Shown here: in pieces, positions 12,596 through 23,511 of the stretch | Position numbering within the stretch: position 1 is the first letter of the stretch | Layout: the number at the start of each line of letters is the position of its first letter | Source of the DNA: Citrus sinensis | Lineage: Eukaryota; Streptophyta; Magnoliopsida; Sapindales; Rutaceae | Direction of reading: 5' to 3' | DNA: 64,000 nucleotides | Assembly (NCBI RefSeq): GCF_022201045.2 | Contig: NC_068558.1 | Coordinates: 48,029,501-48,093,500, forward strand | Notes under the pieces: model-generated | Told to the model about the DNA's origin: nothing | What the model saw: the letters and a program-made list of their open reading frames with translations, nothing else | The model's database searches: none | Position numbers and translations under genes: made by a program

Positions 12596-13407
12596 AGGGA
12601 GCATTTTTTTTCTTTTATCCCTAGAGATTTAAGACATCTTTTGCCTCTTACAAATGAGTACTGAATTCTACAGATAGACTCTGAGGACTGAGGGAAGGTT
12701 GCATTATTTCTTCGCTATAGCTGCCTTGGCTGGTATATATGTGGTTAATTGTATCAGAGCAGAGACGGTAGTTTCCCTCGTAAACGCCAATTCCGGATAT
12801 TAACGGAGAGCTTTTCGCAAATTATAAGTTGTGGTTATACAAGGCCATAAGCAACAATGACGAGGGCTGGTTTTGTAATGCATTGCCTTATTATTTATTA
12901 TTATTATTTTTTTCTAAACTTGGACGGAAATAGTCGAATAACTAAAACAAAATTGTGTTTCAGTTCTCCGCAGATATCTTGCATATAAAGCACGTATCAA
13001 GAATATCCCATCAAAGCCGATCAAATCCTTTTAACAATCAGATTACAAGTACTATTACTTATAAGTCTAAATGAGTGATAACCATAGAAATTAAGATGTA
13101 ACAAAGTACTATTAACATGTAACAAAGTACTCATCTATTGGAGCACCGAATGTGAACGGTGAAAAAGATAAAGGAATTTTACGGAGTTGCGTTATTTTCT
13201 CCGGAATTATGCTTGACCACTCTCAATTCAAAAAGAAAAGCTACATCAATCTGTTGGCGAGCCCACGCTCAAAGTGCGACATGCACGTACGCCGTTAATC
13301 GCGTTACTGGCTACCTGCTAAGCGGACGGTTTTCGGGAAATTGAAATTTTTAAACCGCGTATACAGTTTTATTTTAATATATTCAGTAGGGCACAATGAA
13401 CATATAT
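12596..13407. other. DRP1 3' untranslated region and intergenic spacer
   Basis: The first few hundred bases after the TAG probably form the DRP1 3' untranslated region and poly(A) site. From about 12850 to 13407 I see no exon or repeat of note. A 61-codon frame at 13159 has no family resemblance. Confidence 0.5.
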
Positions 13408-13480
13408 GGGGGTGTAGCTCATATGGTAGAGCGCTCGCTTCGCATGCGAGAGGCACGGGGTTCGATTCCCCGCACCTCCA
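13408..13480 (+). tRNA. tRNA-Ala (CGC)
   Basis: A 73-base cloverleaf. The acceptor stem GGGGGTG pairs with CACCTCC (one G-U), followed by discriminator A. The D arm contains the internal A box TAGCTCATATGG, and the T arm with GGTTCGATTCC is the B box. The anticodon loop TTCGCAT reads CGC, an alanine codon anticodon. No intron and no encoded CCA, as in nuclear plant genes. TTGTTTT immediately downstream can end RNA polymerase III transcription. The plastid alanine tRNA is UGC with an intron, so this is not plastid-derived. Confidence 0.95.
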
Positions 13481-13483
13481 TTG

Positions 13484-13616
13484 TTTTGTATATTTGAAAT
13501 AGATATTTCAAATATCTAATGCTTTTAAGTTTACAAGATGGGTTATTTTTTAGCTTTATATTTGAAAGTAGGTCTTCCGATCATCTAATGTTTTTAAGTT
13601 ACACAAAATGTATTAC
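13484..13616. repeat. Diverged tandem duplication beside the tRNA
   Basis: A segment with ATATTTGAAA, ATCTAATGCTTTTAAGTT and then an A-rich stretch is repeated once with ATCTAATGTTTTTAAGTT. The second copy runs into the left arm of the inverted repeat that follows. Confidence 0.5.
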
Positions 13617-13756
13617 TTCACTTTTCTATTAATATTATAAAAGGACCTAACATAATAAAAATTATTTATTGGTTGTTATTTTGGATTTGATGAGAACAAA
13701 TTAAATATCCATCGAATACTTAATGTTTCGTACTTTATCACAAATATATATATATC

Positions 13757-13818
13757 ACAGGAATACCAGTTACAGTTTCTATTATCCAAAGGGGAATCCT
13801 TCCAGTAGTATCGGCCAT
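13757..13818 (-). pseudogene. psbJ: Plastid psbJ fragment (first ~20 codons)
   Basis: Read on the minus strand from the ATG at 13818-13816, it encodes MADTTGRIPLWIIETVTGI, which is the start of photosystem II protein J with one Gly-to-Glu change. The fragment ends inside the gene, so it is a non-functional nuclear copy. Confidence 0.85.
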
Positions 13819-13825
13819 TTATCCC

Positions 13826-13880
13826 GCTTCCTAGAAATATGGACAAACGGAAGTTTTAACTCCTAAAGAAGCACTTCATT
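13826..13880 (+). pseudogene. rpoA: Plastid rpoA fragment
   Basis: The plus strand encodes FLEIWTNGS followed, after an extra T that shifts the frame, by LTPKEALH. Both belong to the plastid RNA polymerase alpha subunit. It starts 8 bases after the psbJ piece in the opposite relative orientation, so the two were joined secondarily. Confidence 0.75.
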
Positions 13881-13964
13881 TAATCAATTCTATTGGTAAC
13901 TTGTACAGTTACCACTCTTCAGCTCTACCCATGAATTTTCTAGTAATAGGTCTTTCATAACAAG

Positions 13965-14076
13965 CTTATAGTTTCATGTTCTATTTCACTCCCTTATGGG
14001 GGTTCTTTTCACCCTTCCCTCACGGTACTACTTCGCTATCGGTCACCCAGGAGTATTTAGCCTTGCAAGGTGGTCC
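13965..14076 (-). pseudogene. rrn23: Plastid 23S rRNA fragment
   Basis: The minus strand matches conserved large-subunit rRNA: GGACCACCTTGCAAGGCTAA, then GTGACCGATAGCGAAG and GTACCGTGAGGGAAGGGTGA. About 110 bases only, so it is a relic rather than an rRNA gene. Its neighbour atpB is far away in plastid genomes. Confidence 0.85.
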
Positions 14077-14180
14077 TACTGGATGTAGCCTTTCCCCCCG
14101 GCAAGATGCCTAATATTTACAATGCTCTGGTAGTTAAGGGTCGAGATACTGTCGATCAACCAATTAATGTGACTTGCGAG
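14077..14180 (+). pseudogene. atpB: Plastid atpB fragment
   Basis: The plus strand encodes [19 protein letters not shown] then KGRDTV and QPINVTCE, the early part of the ATP synthase beta subunit. It stays open only for about 35 codons and then runs into unrelated sequence (14181-14240) that I could not assign. Confidence 0.85.
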
Positions 14181-14277
14181 GAAAATGGCATCGTGATTTT
14201 TGGATCGGATCTCGATGAAAAAATACATCAATGAAAAGTTAGTTCGATAAGTCGATAAGTTTAGTGAATTTCTTTAT

Positions 14278-14302
14278 ATATGTGTGTGTGTGTGTGTGTG
14301 TG
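14278..14302. repeat. TG microsatellite
   Basis: About eleven TG dinucleotides at the junction of the loop and the right inverted-repeat arm. A separate TA run follows at 14447-14472. Confidence 0.9.
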
Positions 14303-14484
14303 ATAAAGTACGAAACATTAAGTATTCGATGGATATTTAGTTTGTTCGCATCAAATCCAAAATAACAACTAATAAATAATCTTTATTATGTTAAGTCCTT
14401 TTATAATGTTAATAGAAAAGTGAAGAAGTAATATATTTTGTGTAACTATATATATATATATATATATATATAGTTTTCCATATG

Positions 14485-15125
14485 AAAGTTTGCAAAATGT
14501 ATTGCTTTTCTATTTTTCCATTAACATGATTAGAGGATTTAACAAAAATATTGATAAATTGACTTTTTTCCCCCTAAAAAAAAGTTATTTATTATCTTGG
14601 TTTTGATGGAAATAAACTGTAAAGTCTAAGTTCCCCGTAGCTGGTTTTATATTGATATTTTTTATTAACAAGAACAAATTATAATATTGAAAGTTTCCCA
14701 TAACTAGCTTTATTTTTATTTTGAATGTATTCTGAATAAATATATATAACCATTTTTGTTGATGATTTATTATTGTTGTTGAAAATATGTTATTCAAGAT
14801 GGATTACATGTGTAGGGTTCTTAACTTATGTTATAATATGTTTATTTTCGTGATTTCATATCTTTAAATTAACAAGTTTTATGAGTTTATAGTACTAATT
14901 TATAGTTGTTATTGGTTGCAACAACAATAAAATAAATATTCACGAAGATAATAAATAATTAGGATTAAATCATCTTTACATTCAAGGTAAAATAGTCATT
15001 TTATGAGGGTGCTAACGGAAAAGTGATACAGTTTTATAAACTTCAGATAGATAATTGCAAAAGAAGAAAAAAAAGTTTGTGCATTTTTAATAAAGTGCAA
15101 AACATTAAGCGGTCGGTAGATATTT
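14485..15125. repeat. Second, decayed copy of the same foldback-like repeat
   Basis: GCAAAATGTATTGCTTTTCT through TTATTTATTATCTTGGTTTTGATG (14488-14610) resembles the left arm of the preceding element. AATAAAGTGCAAAACATTAAG with TAGATATTTAT (15090-15125) resembles its right arm. Divergence is much higher and no plastid DNA was recognised between them. Confidence 0.4.
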
Positions 15126-16876
15126 ATCCTTTAAAGTATTGTTTAAATGTTCAATTTACTTTTAGATGATGTGTGAGTTTGTGTAATAAAGAGTTGTTCA
15201 GTATCTTTGAAGGTTTTGATTAAGAGTAGTAATGATACTTGAACCCTTCAATTTATTTTATCAATCCTTACTTTTCAATTACCTCTAGTTATTCGCAAAA
15301 TTACTCTTTGTTGAAAATTAAATTTTAATTTATTTTCTTTTCTTTTCTCTCTTATTTGTACCGTCTCTCTCTAAGCGTCACCATCATATAATCACTTATC
15401 TTCATGACCTCAAAGGTTTTTTCTTCTTTTTTTTTTCTTTTTCTCTTTTACATCAAAAACAAAAGGCCTGAACAATTTTAATTAGAAAATATCCACTAGA
15501 ATGGCTTTAAGAATGTGATTGGCCATAATAATCTGGTCCATTGGTTTCTTGAATCTTGTTTTCCGGTTGTTAAAATTTTGATTACTAAGGACCTGCGTTG
15601 ATAATGTTAGATTGAAATATACTTGATTTGGAGTTCATAAAGTGGATTCAAGTCCGTGGCTTTGAGTACAGCTCCTCCATCTCAACCTTAATCAGTCAAT
15701 GAACCAAGACTTTGTTTTGATTTAAAACATGCTTTCAGTTCATAACAATCATCTAAATACTCTTCATTTTCCATTGCAAAACAAATTCGCCGCATCAACA
15801 CGATAACTGCAAGAGCTCAAGTTTCTGCTAAATTGTAATTGAGACAAAATTTCAAAACTATTTACGAGATAATTGGCTAAAAATCAGAATTTAGAGAGCG
15901 AGAGAGAGAGAAAAAGAAAAAAATATTTTTATTATTTTTATTTTATAATAAGGATAATTTTGTAAATAAATACAGTTAGTTAGGAAGTGGTAGTTGGCGA
16001 GAAAATCTTAGCTTACTTTCAAAATGCTCAATTTTGATTAATTTCATTTTGAAAGTAAGCAAAGCTTAGGTAGATGATAGGCTGCCGCTGATTAATCAAG
16101 ATAATATTCAGTAGACTATGCCAAGTTCATCTTGAAGGTGTGCTAATTGCGTGCAATCTTTGTTTCATTTATGGTATTCCCATATCCTAAATTTTAGCTA
16201 GATGATTAGATGACTAATCAAGATGGTGAGCTAGCTTAAGCTTAAGAAGAAGAATTAATAATGCAATTGGTGTGCTGATTATAATCAAGAAGCAATGTGA
16301 GCTCAGAATATGAATGATGCAATCCTTCGTCTCTCTTCTATGGTGTCCTAATTAATTTTCTTTCTTCTTCTTCCTTTTTTTTTTTTTTCAGGTATCCTAA
16401 TTAATTAACATGCTTACGTTCAGGATAAGATAGAGCTAGCTAGCGCATGAATGATGCAATATCGATCCATCTTTCCTTGATGTTATTATCGCATGTATCT
16501 TTAAGATGAAGCCACCTCGCTGCTCTCAACTGTACGTGCAATAAAATGCGCATGCAATGCGGGCTCAAATGTGAAAGTTTGAAGAGTATGAAATTGCAAA
16601 TGCAGATAGTACGCAATTGTTTTGTTGTAGTTTAGTGGAGAATGGATTGCTCATTTATTGGTATTTACTATCTCCATCAAAAAGACAAGAATTCTGTCAG
16701 CACGCATAAACATCTGTAAACAACTTGAAGTTATTAAAGCATAATTTTGAAGTCACACGCATTTGTTAAAATTCTCTCTCTCTCTCTGTCTCTCTCTCTA
16801 GTGTCCATATATATAATTAACCTAGGCAGGTCACAATCCAGCCAGGGTAATTGATTTAGAGCTTGGAGATCAAATA
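15126..16876. other. Intergenic / promoter side of the WSD gene
   Basis: AT-rich spacer with no recognised exon. It contains a hairpin at 16006-16070 and a CT-rich microsatellite at 16774-16800 just upstream of the WSD start, which may belong to its 5' untranslated region. Confidence 0.45.
16006..16070. repeat. Hairpin-forming inverted repeat
   Basis: CTTAGCTTACTTTCAAAATG on the left faces CATTTTGAAAGTAAGC plus AAAGCTTAG on the right, a stem of about 20 base pairs with a small bulge and a loop of about 20 bases. It could be a tiny MITE or a small-RNA precursor; nothing separates these. Confidence 0.7.
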
Positions 16877-19800
16877 ATGGAGTCTGACGAAAAGGGTGGC
16901 CGTGTGGGTCTCAGAATGAGAAAGCAACTTCTAAAACCAATTGAAACGAAGAAAGCATGCAAGAAGAACGAGGGCAAGGAGATGGAGATGGTCACAAGAG
17001 AAGAAGAGCCATTGAGCCCAGCTGCTCGGCTGTTCCATGAACCAAGCTTTAACTTGTACATCATAGCAATCATGGGGTGCAAGACTCGAATTTGCCCTCA
17101 AGTGGTTAAGGCCAACCTTGTGCACACCTTGCTTAAGCACCCCCGCTTCTATAGTTTACAGGTATTATATTGAGGCCAATGCTATCTTTCGTTTTAACGT
17201 AACATACACACACTCACAACAACAGTATTAATGGGGCCTGTTATTGTTGCTGTGAGTGTTGTGTACGTTACGTTAAACATAACATAGGGCGATCCTTATA
17301 TTAATTCATCATTAATTCTTCTGGTTATGGGGATTATATATATATATATATATATATTCCTTGATTTATATATTATTAATTTAATAAACTTTTTGTTCTA
17401 ACTAGCCAATAACATATGAGAAATTATTATTACATCACTTTTTTTTTTATTTATGTTCATCTAACCACTATAAAATTTTAATATATTTTTTATATCACTT
17501 TTTTTTTTAATTTTTATTAATTAAATCATTTTATATTAACATTATTAAATAATTTAAACAAAATAATAATTTTATCCTTAAATAAATTAAAACATCGTTA
17601 AAACACCATCTTTATTCGAGCTCTTGCTATTGATCTTTAATTACTGACAGTCTAAAGCGTGTCAAATTAAATAATTTTACTCTTTAACAAATTAAAACAC
17701 CACCTTTATTCAAGCTCTTGCTATTGATCTTTAACTACTGACAGTCCAAAGCGTGTCAGAGAACAACAGAAGCTTTTACTTCGATAGAGACAGTTGTGGT
17801 CAATCAGTCATGCTCATGGTTACGAACCGAGGGCTTGCATGCTTGCCACGTGTTTATCGTAAACTGCTAGATACACTTAATTAAAACGACCCACACAAAA
17901 TCCAGGCCAAGGGCCTAAATAGAACATTGGGATAATAACATCTATATCCCTTGATTGTGACGTTTCTATTAAATCAAGATATAATTTTTTTCATTTGTAC
18001 CAAATAGGTCATTACTCTTTTCTTTTCTTTTTTAAACACCATATGTAATACACACATATATTTTAAAAAGTAGGAGGGTAAGTAAAATTCAAATTTATTA
18101 TTTAATTTCTTATCTTTTTAAAATTTAAATCCGAGTGACTAATAATAAAATTGTTTGAAAATGATTCAATTTAAAAAAAATCTATACATACATGTGATTA
18201 TGATTATGAAACTAAATTTCACCATCGGGAAAGGATCTACCAAAGTAGAGAGCTGTTGGTACAAATGAACAAATTAAAACCACATCTTTAATTGATAAAG
18301 CGTAACGAAGTTAGGGAATTAGACATTATTAGCCAATTTGTGTTGGAGAAATTTTAATTGGGGTGGGGATATTTCCACCCCATTATTTGTGTAAACCCAC
18401 CTCACTTCTAAAAAATATTTACAATAAACATACTTTTATCTAATAAATACAAATCAACAAAAAAAATTATATAATTAATCAATTAAATCATTCTTATATT
18501 TTTTTCTTACTTAGTTTTTTATTACTATTAAAGTAGTTTTAATATAAGTTCTATTTAATTATTTTGCTTTATGACATAAAATGTCCCACTTGCCGAAAAA
18601 TATATGTGTTCTTGTATCTAATACTTTGATACTTAATTTTGTGACTTATAATCTAACTTTTTAAATGAAGTCTAATAATTTTTAATATTTTACATGTAAA
18701 TGACATAAATTTGAAAGCCTAATAATTTAATGAGTATTTTCTCATAAAGACATTATGTTAGTTTAATTAAAAATTAATAATCATATTAATAAAGTAGAAT
18801 TAATTATTTAGAAACAATGAATTTTGTATAAAATAAAAAAAAATTTGTTGAAGTTAAATTAATTTTTTTTGTATTTTTACCCTTTAAGAATAAAATAGTG
18901 AATTTAAATTTAGGTTAAAACAATCTAATTAGTCAAATATAATAAAAAAATTAAGTCACAATAAAACAAATTAAGATAGATTTAATTGATTAATCTGTAT
19001 TCTTCTTTATTTGAAATTTTTAAAAATAATGAGAACTTTTTGAAACTATTTTCTAAAGGTGGATGGTTTTATAAAATTTGTGGGGTGGAAAAAAAATCAT
19101 CCATTCTAAGAATAATTAAATCTTCCATTCTACTAATTAATCAGCTGGTAATAAATTAATCATCCATTCTACGAATTCTGCCTGCTGCACATTTCCTTCA
19201 ATTTTTATTTATATAAAAATAAAACTTTAAATTGAAAAGCGATCGTACAGGTCGGTGATGGAGAGATGATGAGATGGGTGGCCACAGAAGTAGAAATAGA
19301 AAAGCATGTAATAGTTCCCGAGGTGGATCAAAACATGGACATGAAATCAGCAGAGGAATTTGTAGAAGATTACGTGTACCATCTAAGCAAAACCAGGATT
19401 GACAAATCACAACCCCTTTGGGACCTTCATCTCCTCAACGTCAAGACCTCTTCAGAATCTGAAGCAGTTGGCATTTTCAGAATCCATCACTCTCTTGGCG
19501 ATGGCACTTCTCTTATGTCCCTTCTCCTTGCTTGCACTCGACAAATCAATGACCCCGAAGCCTTGCCTACAATTCCAGTCAAGAATAAGAATAAGAAGCA
19601 GCAAGACAAGGAGCGTTATAGAGGGTTTTGGAATGTTTTGATGACATTTTGGTCGTTACTTCAGCTGTTTTGGAATACTGCGGTGGATATTTTCATGTTT
19701 ATGGCCACTGCATTCTTCTTGAAGGATACTGAAAATCCTTTGAAAGGTCCAGCTGGCGTGGAATTTACTCCTAGGAGAATTGTTCATCGAACTGTTAGTT

Positions 19801-21468
19801 TGGATGATATCAAGTTGGTGAAGAATGCTATGAATGCTGTAAGAATGGAACAATATTATATTGTTTTAAAAAAAATTCAATTCCTCCACTTAGATATTTT
19901 TAATACACAGAGCTAACAGCAGCTATAGCGTCTGCGTTTTAATTAAAAATGTACCTATATAGTCTGACTGTCTGACTCGTTTTTGTGCTGTGCACGGATG
20001 CAGACCATTAATGATGTTGCCCTGGGAATGACACAGGCTGGCTTATCACGATATCTCAGCAGAATATACGGTGAGTTTTTCCCACTTCGCTTGGTATAAC
20101 TAGAACTTTCTGAATAAAGCTTTATTTGTGCCAGTCCATCTTCTACTAGTAGAGCTTTTTGACAAGTATAAAAATTGGTTGTTTAATTTTGGTTGTCAAA
20201 TGTCAAATGAAATTTTGTGATCATTAATTAAAAATCTCTTTAATTACTTTTGGTTGTTCATTTCTTTGATAAAATGTACACATGCAGTTCAATAGTTTCC
20301 TTGTAGTAATTACCAATATATATAACGGAACAGTGTAATGTGATTAATCAGAAAGTTAAATCGAGTGCTTGTTTTGAAGAATATTAATTATGAATTGATT
20401 CTTTCTTGCACTTCGCAGAAAAGGGTCAAACAACCCAGAAGAAGAATAATTTTCCAAAGAATATGCGGCTGCGATCGACTCTGCTCATTAACTTGAGACC
20501 TACCGCTGGGATTCAGGTTAATGCTGAATCTCTCTATCTGTGCTTTTCTCAAATTTAATTACCCGCCAAACTCCAGGCTCACGAGATCATCGGCATATTG
20601 AGCATATAAATTTTGGCTATGTTATATTTGTTAACACAATCATACTAGTACTGATGTGCATATTTATTACGTTGGATGCATGTGCATGTGTCAGGCATTT
20701 GCTGATATGATGGAGAAGGACACTGAAGCCAAGTACGGTAACTGGATTGGTTATGTCCTGCTCCCTTTCACCATCGGAATAAGAGATGACCCATTAGATT
20801 ATGTCCGCGAAGCTAAGGCCACAGTTGATAGAAAGAAGCATTCTTTTGAAGCTATATTCAGTTTCTCCATTGCTGAGATTGTTCTCAAGCTTTTTGGCAC
20901 TAAGGTATGATCCAATTAATGAATCACACACTGCAACCCTGACTTTGACAATCTCTACTTTAAAATATATATGTTAGGGACGCCAAATTGTCACTCCCAT
21001 TAATTTGGAGAAACTTTCATTTGTTTCGTATTTTCCGAATGCTTAACAGGCAGCAAGTGCTCTATCCCACAGAATCATAGCGAACACAACAATGTGCTTC
21101 TCAAATGTAGTCGGACCCCTGGAGGAAATTGGTTATTATGGCATTCCAATGTCTTACCTTGCCGCAACTTCTTATGGTCAGCCTCATGTAAGAATTAATT
21201 GATCTAGAGCTAAAACAAAATCATTTGAAGAATAATCCACGGATATACATTTTAAGTTGCATTGAGCTGTTAACTCATACAGTGATTCGTGGTGCAGGCT
21301 CTGATGATTAACTTTCAAAGTTACGTCAACAAAATGACTACCGTTCTATCAGTTGATGAAGGCACAATACCTAATCCTCACCAGTTATGTGAAGATATAG
21401 CGGAGTCACTCAAACTCATCAAGGATGCCGTTGTAGCTTCAGGATTGCATGAATGTCAAGGAAAATAA
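16877..21468 (+). CDS. Wax ester synthase/diacylglycerol acyltransferase (WSD1-like O-acyltransferase)
   Basis: Seven exons: 16877-17161, 19251-19838, 20004-20070, 20419-20516, 20695-20904, 21050-21187, 21298-21468, giving 518 residues, normal for plant WSD proteins. The catalytic HHxxxDG motif is present as HHSLGDG (residues 174-180). EPLSPAARLFHEP opens the acyltransferase domain. Near residues 230-260 is a hydrophobic segment (LLQLFWNTAVDIFMFMATAF). The C-terminal WS/DGAT domain contains the NVVGPLEEI and LMINFQSYV motifs. The family transfers acyl-CoA to fatty alcohols or diacylglycerol in the endoplasmic reticulum, for cuticular wax. Substrate choice cannot be told from sequence. Intron 1 is 2.1 kb and repeat-rich; all others are short. 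Confidence 0.93.
17191..17290. repeat. Inverted repeat in WSD intron 1
   Basis: GTTTTAACGTAACATACACA with CTCACAACAACAG faces CTGTGAGTGTTGTGTACGTT with ACGTTAAAC across a short centre, a stem of about 35 base pairs with mismatches. Compact size suggests a miniature element. Confidence 0.7.
17605..17762. repeat. Tandem duplication in WSD intron 1
   Basis: A unit with CACCATCTTTATTCGAGCTC, TTGCTATTGATCTTTAA and AAAGCGTGTCA appears twice, about 95 bases apart, with a few substitutions. Confidence 0.75.
18359..19105. mobile_element. Possible AT-rich non-autonomous element in WSD intron 1
   Basis: TTTCCACCCCATTATTTGTG followed by CCACCTCACTTCTAAAAAAT near 18388-18415 reappears as an imperfect inverted copy near 19050-19095 (AGGTGGATGGTTTTATAAAA, TTGTGGGGTGGAAA). 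The interior is very AT-rich and non-coding. Target-site duplication was not resolved, so boundaries are approximate. Confidence 0.4.
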
Positions 21469-22433
21469 ACATATTAAGCTTTGAGGCAATGGGTTCTATA
21501 TATATATGTATGCTTGAAAGTCTTAGTTGCGGACGATTAAATCGTCCAGACTTGCTACTATAGCATATAGCATTATAGTTAATTAAACAGAAATACGCTA
21601 ACACTTGTAATAGTGAATTTTGATGAAATTCACATTTATGTATTTGTATTAAAGAAGCTTCGTGTGTGTATATATATATAATTTTTTTCTAGTGCGAATG
21701 TCCATATTTTTTTGAAAATGTGAATTTAAAATTTTTCTCTGTTGTCAAATGTTTTCACAAATGTTGTAAAATAATTTTTCTAGTGAAAACTTAAATCCAC
21801 ATTTTAAAAAAGTGCTGGTGCTCGGCCACACCAAACAATAATTTTATACATATAAATTTATACCGGCACAATGGTGGCTTTTTGATCATTCGCTTGTGGT
21901 TTACGTGCTCTTCTCATTCTCTTCAGATCTCAAGTTCTTGGTGCCTGTAATTTGAATAAAAATATTCGGTTGGCTGGCTGTGTATTGTATGTAAAGTCCA
22001 TAATTTGTTCTATTAGTATAGTAGCGTTGCCTTTTGACCATACTTTCTTTTCCTTAACTCCACAATTTCAATAAACTCCATAATTTCAATTACAATGCGA
22101 CGGTAGTTATTCAAAGTAGTTATTTAAATAATTAATTAATCTTTATACACATTTCAATTTTATTTATAATTACACAGACATGGCAGTTCACTCACTCCAG
22201 CAATTAGCTCTATTTTATGCTACAAGCCTACAAGGCTAGCCTTAGTAATTATTCATAGTAAAACAGGTAATTATTAATAGTAAATTCCACTGCTTAGATG
22301 TGTTAGTTTCCGCTGTTACAGGGCGGCCACATTAACCCAGCACAGCATTAACTGATCTTAATTAAGTCATTGATTGCCGTGTTCATTCTTCAATTTTTTA
22401 ATTAAGTTATTAGATATTTTGATCCTTTTAAGG
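21469..22433. other. WSD 3' flank and spacer, no gene seen
   Basis: Contains the WSD 3' untranslated region and AT-rich spacer leading to the promoter of the DUF1442 gene. No further exon, RNA gene or clear transposable element was recognised. Confidence 0.5.
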
Positions 22434-23511
22434 ATGGAATGGTCAGCTACATCGGCTACAAAAGCTTTTCTTGATACCCTAAAACTGGTATGCTTCTTTC
22501 TTTTTCTAAATTATGATGAGATTTAAATCAAGTTCTTTAAAAAATAATTTTGTTTTTTTACCGTAATTTAGGATTTTATAATAAAACCCGTATACGCATT
22601 TACATAATAATGTAATTTATGTCAACTTAAAAATTATTTTAAATAAATAAAATATTGTTAAATTGTCAAATACTCTCTTGAGTTATTAGACACAACTCTT
22701 AAGTTATTATAAGTTATCACACCCGTCTTATAATTATCAATTTTTTTCAAAATTAATGTATATATGATAAAATTTTCTAATTGTTGGAGTGCGAAAGTGC
22801 ATGCATTTCTTGTCTTTAGTTTGGCTAATTTGATGTTTACAGTGTAATGATTATAAGATACGATGTGATTCTTGGAGAACACAAGAGCCAGAAAGCAATG
22901 AATTCATATCAGCCTTAGCAGCTGGCATGAAATCAAAGCTCATAGTAGAGGTCTCACCCGGGGTGTCACCATCAACTTTAGCCCTAGCAGCAGCTGCAAG
23001 ACACACTGGAGGCAGACTTGTTTGTATTCTCCCGGAGCGAGTTCTTGCCGAATCAAATAAAGTAATTAAAGACTCCGGTCTCAAAGACATCGTGGAACTC
23101 AAAACTGGAGACCCCGCAGAATTGTTATCGCACTACGGGAATATCGATTTCTCTTTGGTAGATTGCAAGAATGATGACTATGAAAGATTGCTGAAATTGC
23201 TAGATGTTAATCCGGAAAGGTCAGTAGTGGTTGCAAACAATTTGGTGAGTGAAAAAAGAGGACTGGAAGGTACGGTTAAAGGATTGGAAAGAGTTGAAGT
23301 GAGGTCTATGAAGCATCCGATTGGAAGCGGCATGGAAATTACCATGATTGGTAAGACTAATGACATTGAGAAGATTAGACCAAGTTCTCCAAAGGCAAGA
23401 AGGATTGATCGGGTTGATATCAAGAGGAAAACTTTTAAGAGCAATTGGGTTGTTAAGGTTGATGAGGAGAGCGGTGAGGAACATGTATTTAGGGTGCCTG
23501 AATATGCTTAA
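22434..23511 (+). CDS. DUF1442 family protein
   Basis: Two exons, 22434-22487 and 22843-23511, joined in phase 0 by a GT-AG intron of 355 bases: 240 residues. The start MEWSATSATKAFLDTLKL and the following EFISALAAGMKSKLIVEV match the plant-specific DUF1442 family (typically 200-250 residues). AAAARHTGGRLVCILPE and DFSLVDCKNDDYERLL recall the nucleotide-binding core of class I methyltransferase-like folds, and that fold is an inference. The function of the family is not established. The basic tail (SPKARRIDRVDIKRK) is a lineage feature. The whole frame is open and both splice sites are good, so the gene looks intact. Confidence 0.88.

Larger units (their letters stand above)
13597..14446. mobile_element. 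Foldback-like element: ~147-base inverted repeats around a plastid mosaic
   Basis: The left arm (about 13597-13742) and right arm (about 14299-14446) are inverted copies with only scattered differences. Recognisable shared words are CATCGAATACTTAATGTTTC, GTACTTTATCA and TTTTGGATTTGATG. The ~556-base loop holds several joined fragments of plastid genes, listed separately, plus a TG microsatellite. No transposase is present. The arrangement is that of a foldback or long-TIR element that acquired organellar DNA, or of plastid filler DNA inserted into such an element. A clear target-site duplication was not identified. Confidence 0.7.

Noticed and set aside
13965..14076. Functional rRNA gene
   Set aside because: Only about 110 bases of plastid-type 23S rRNA are present, joined to unrelated plastid genes.
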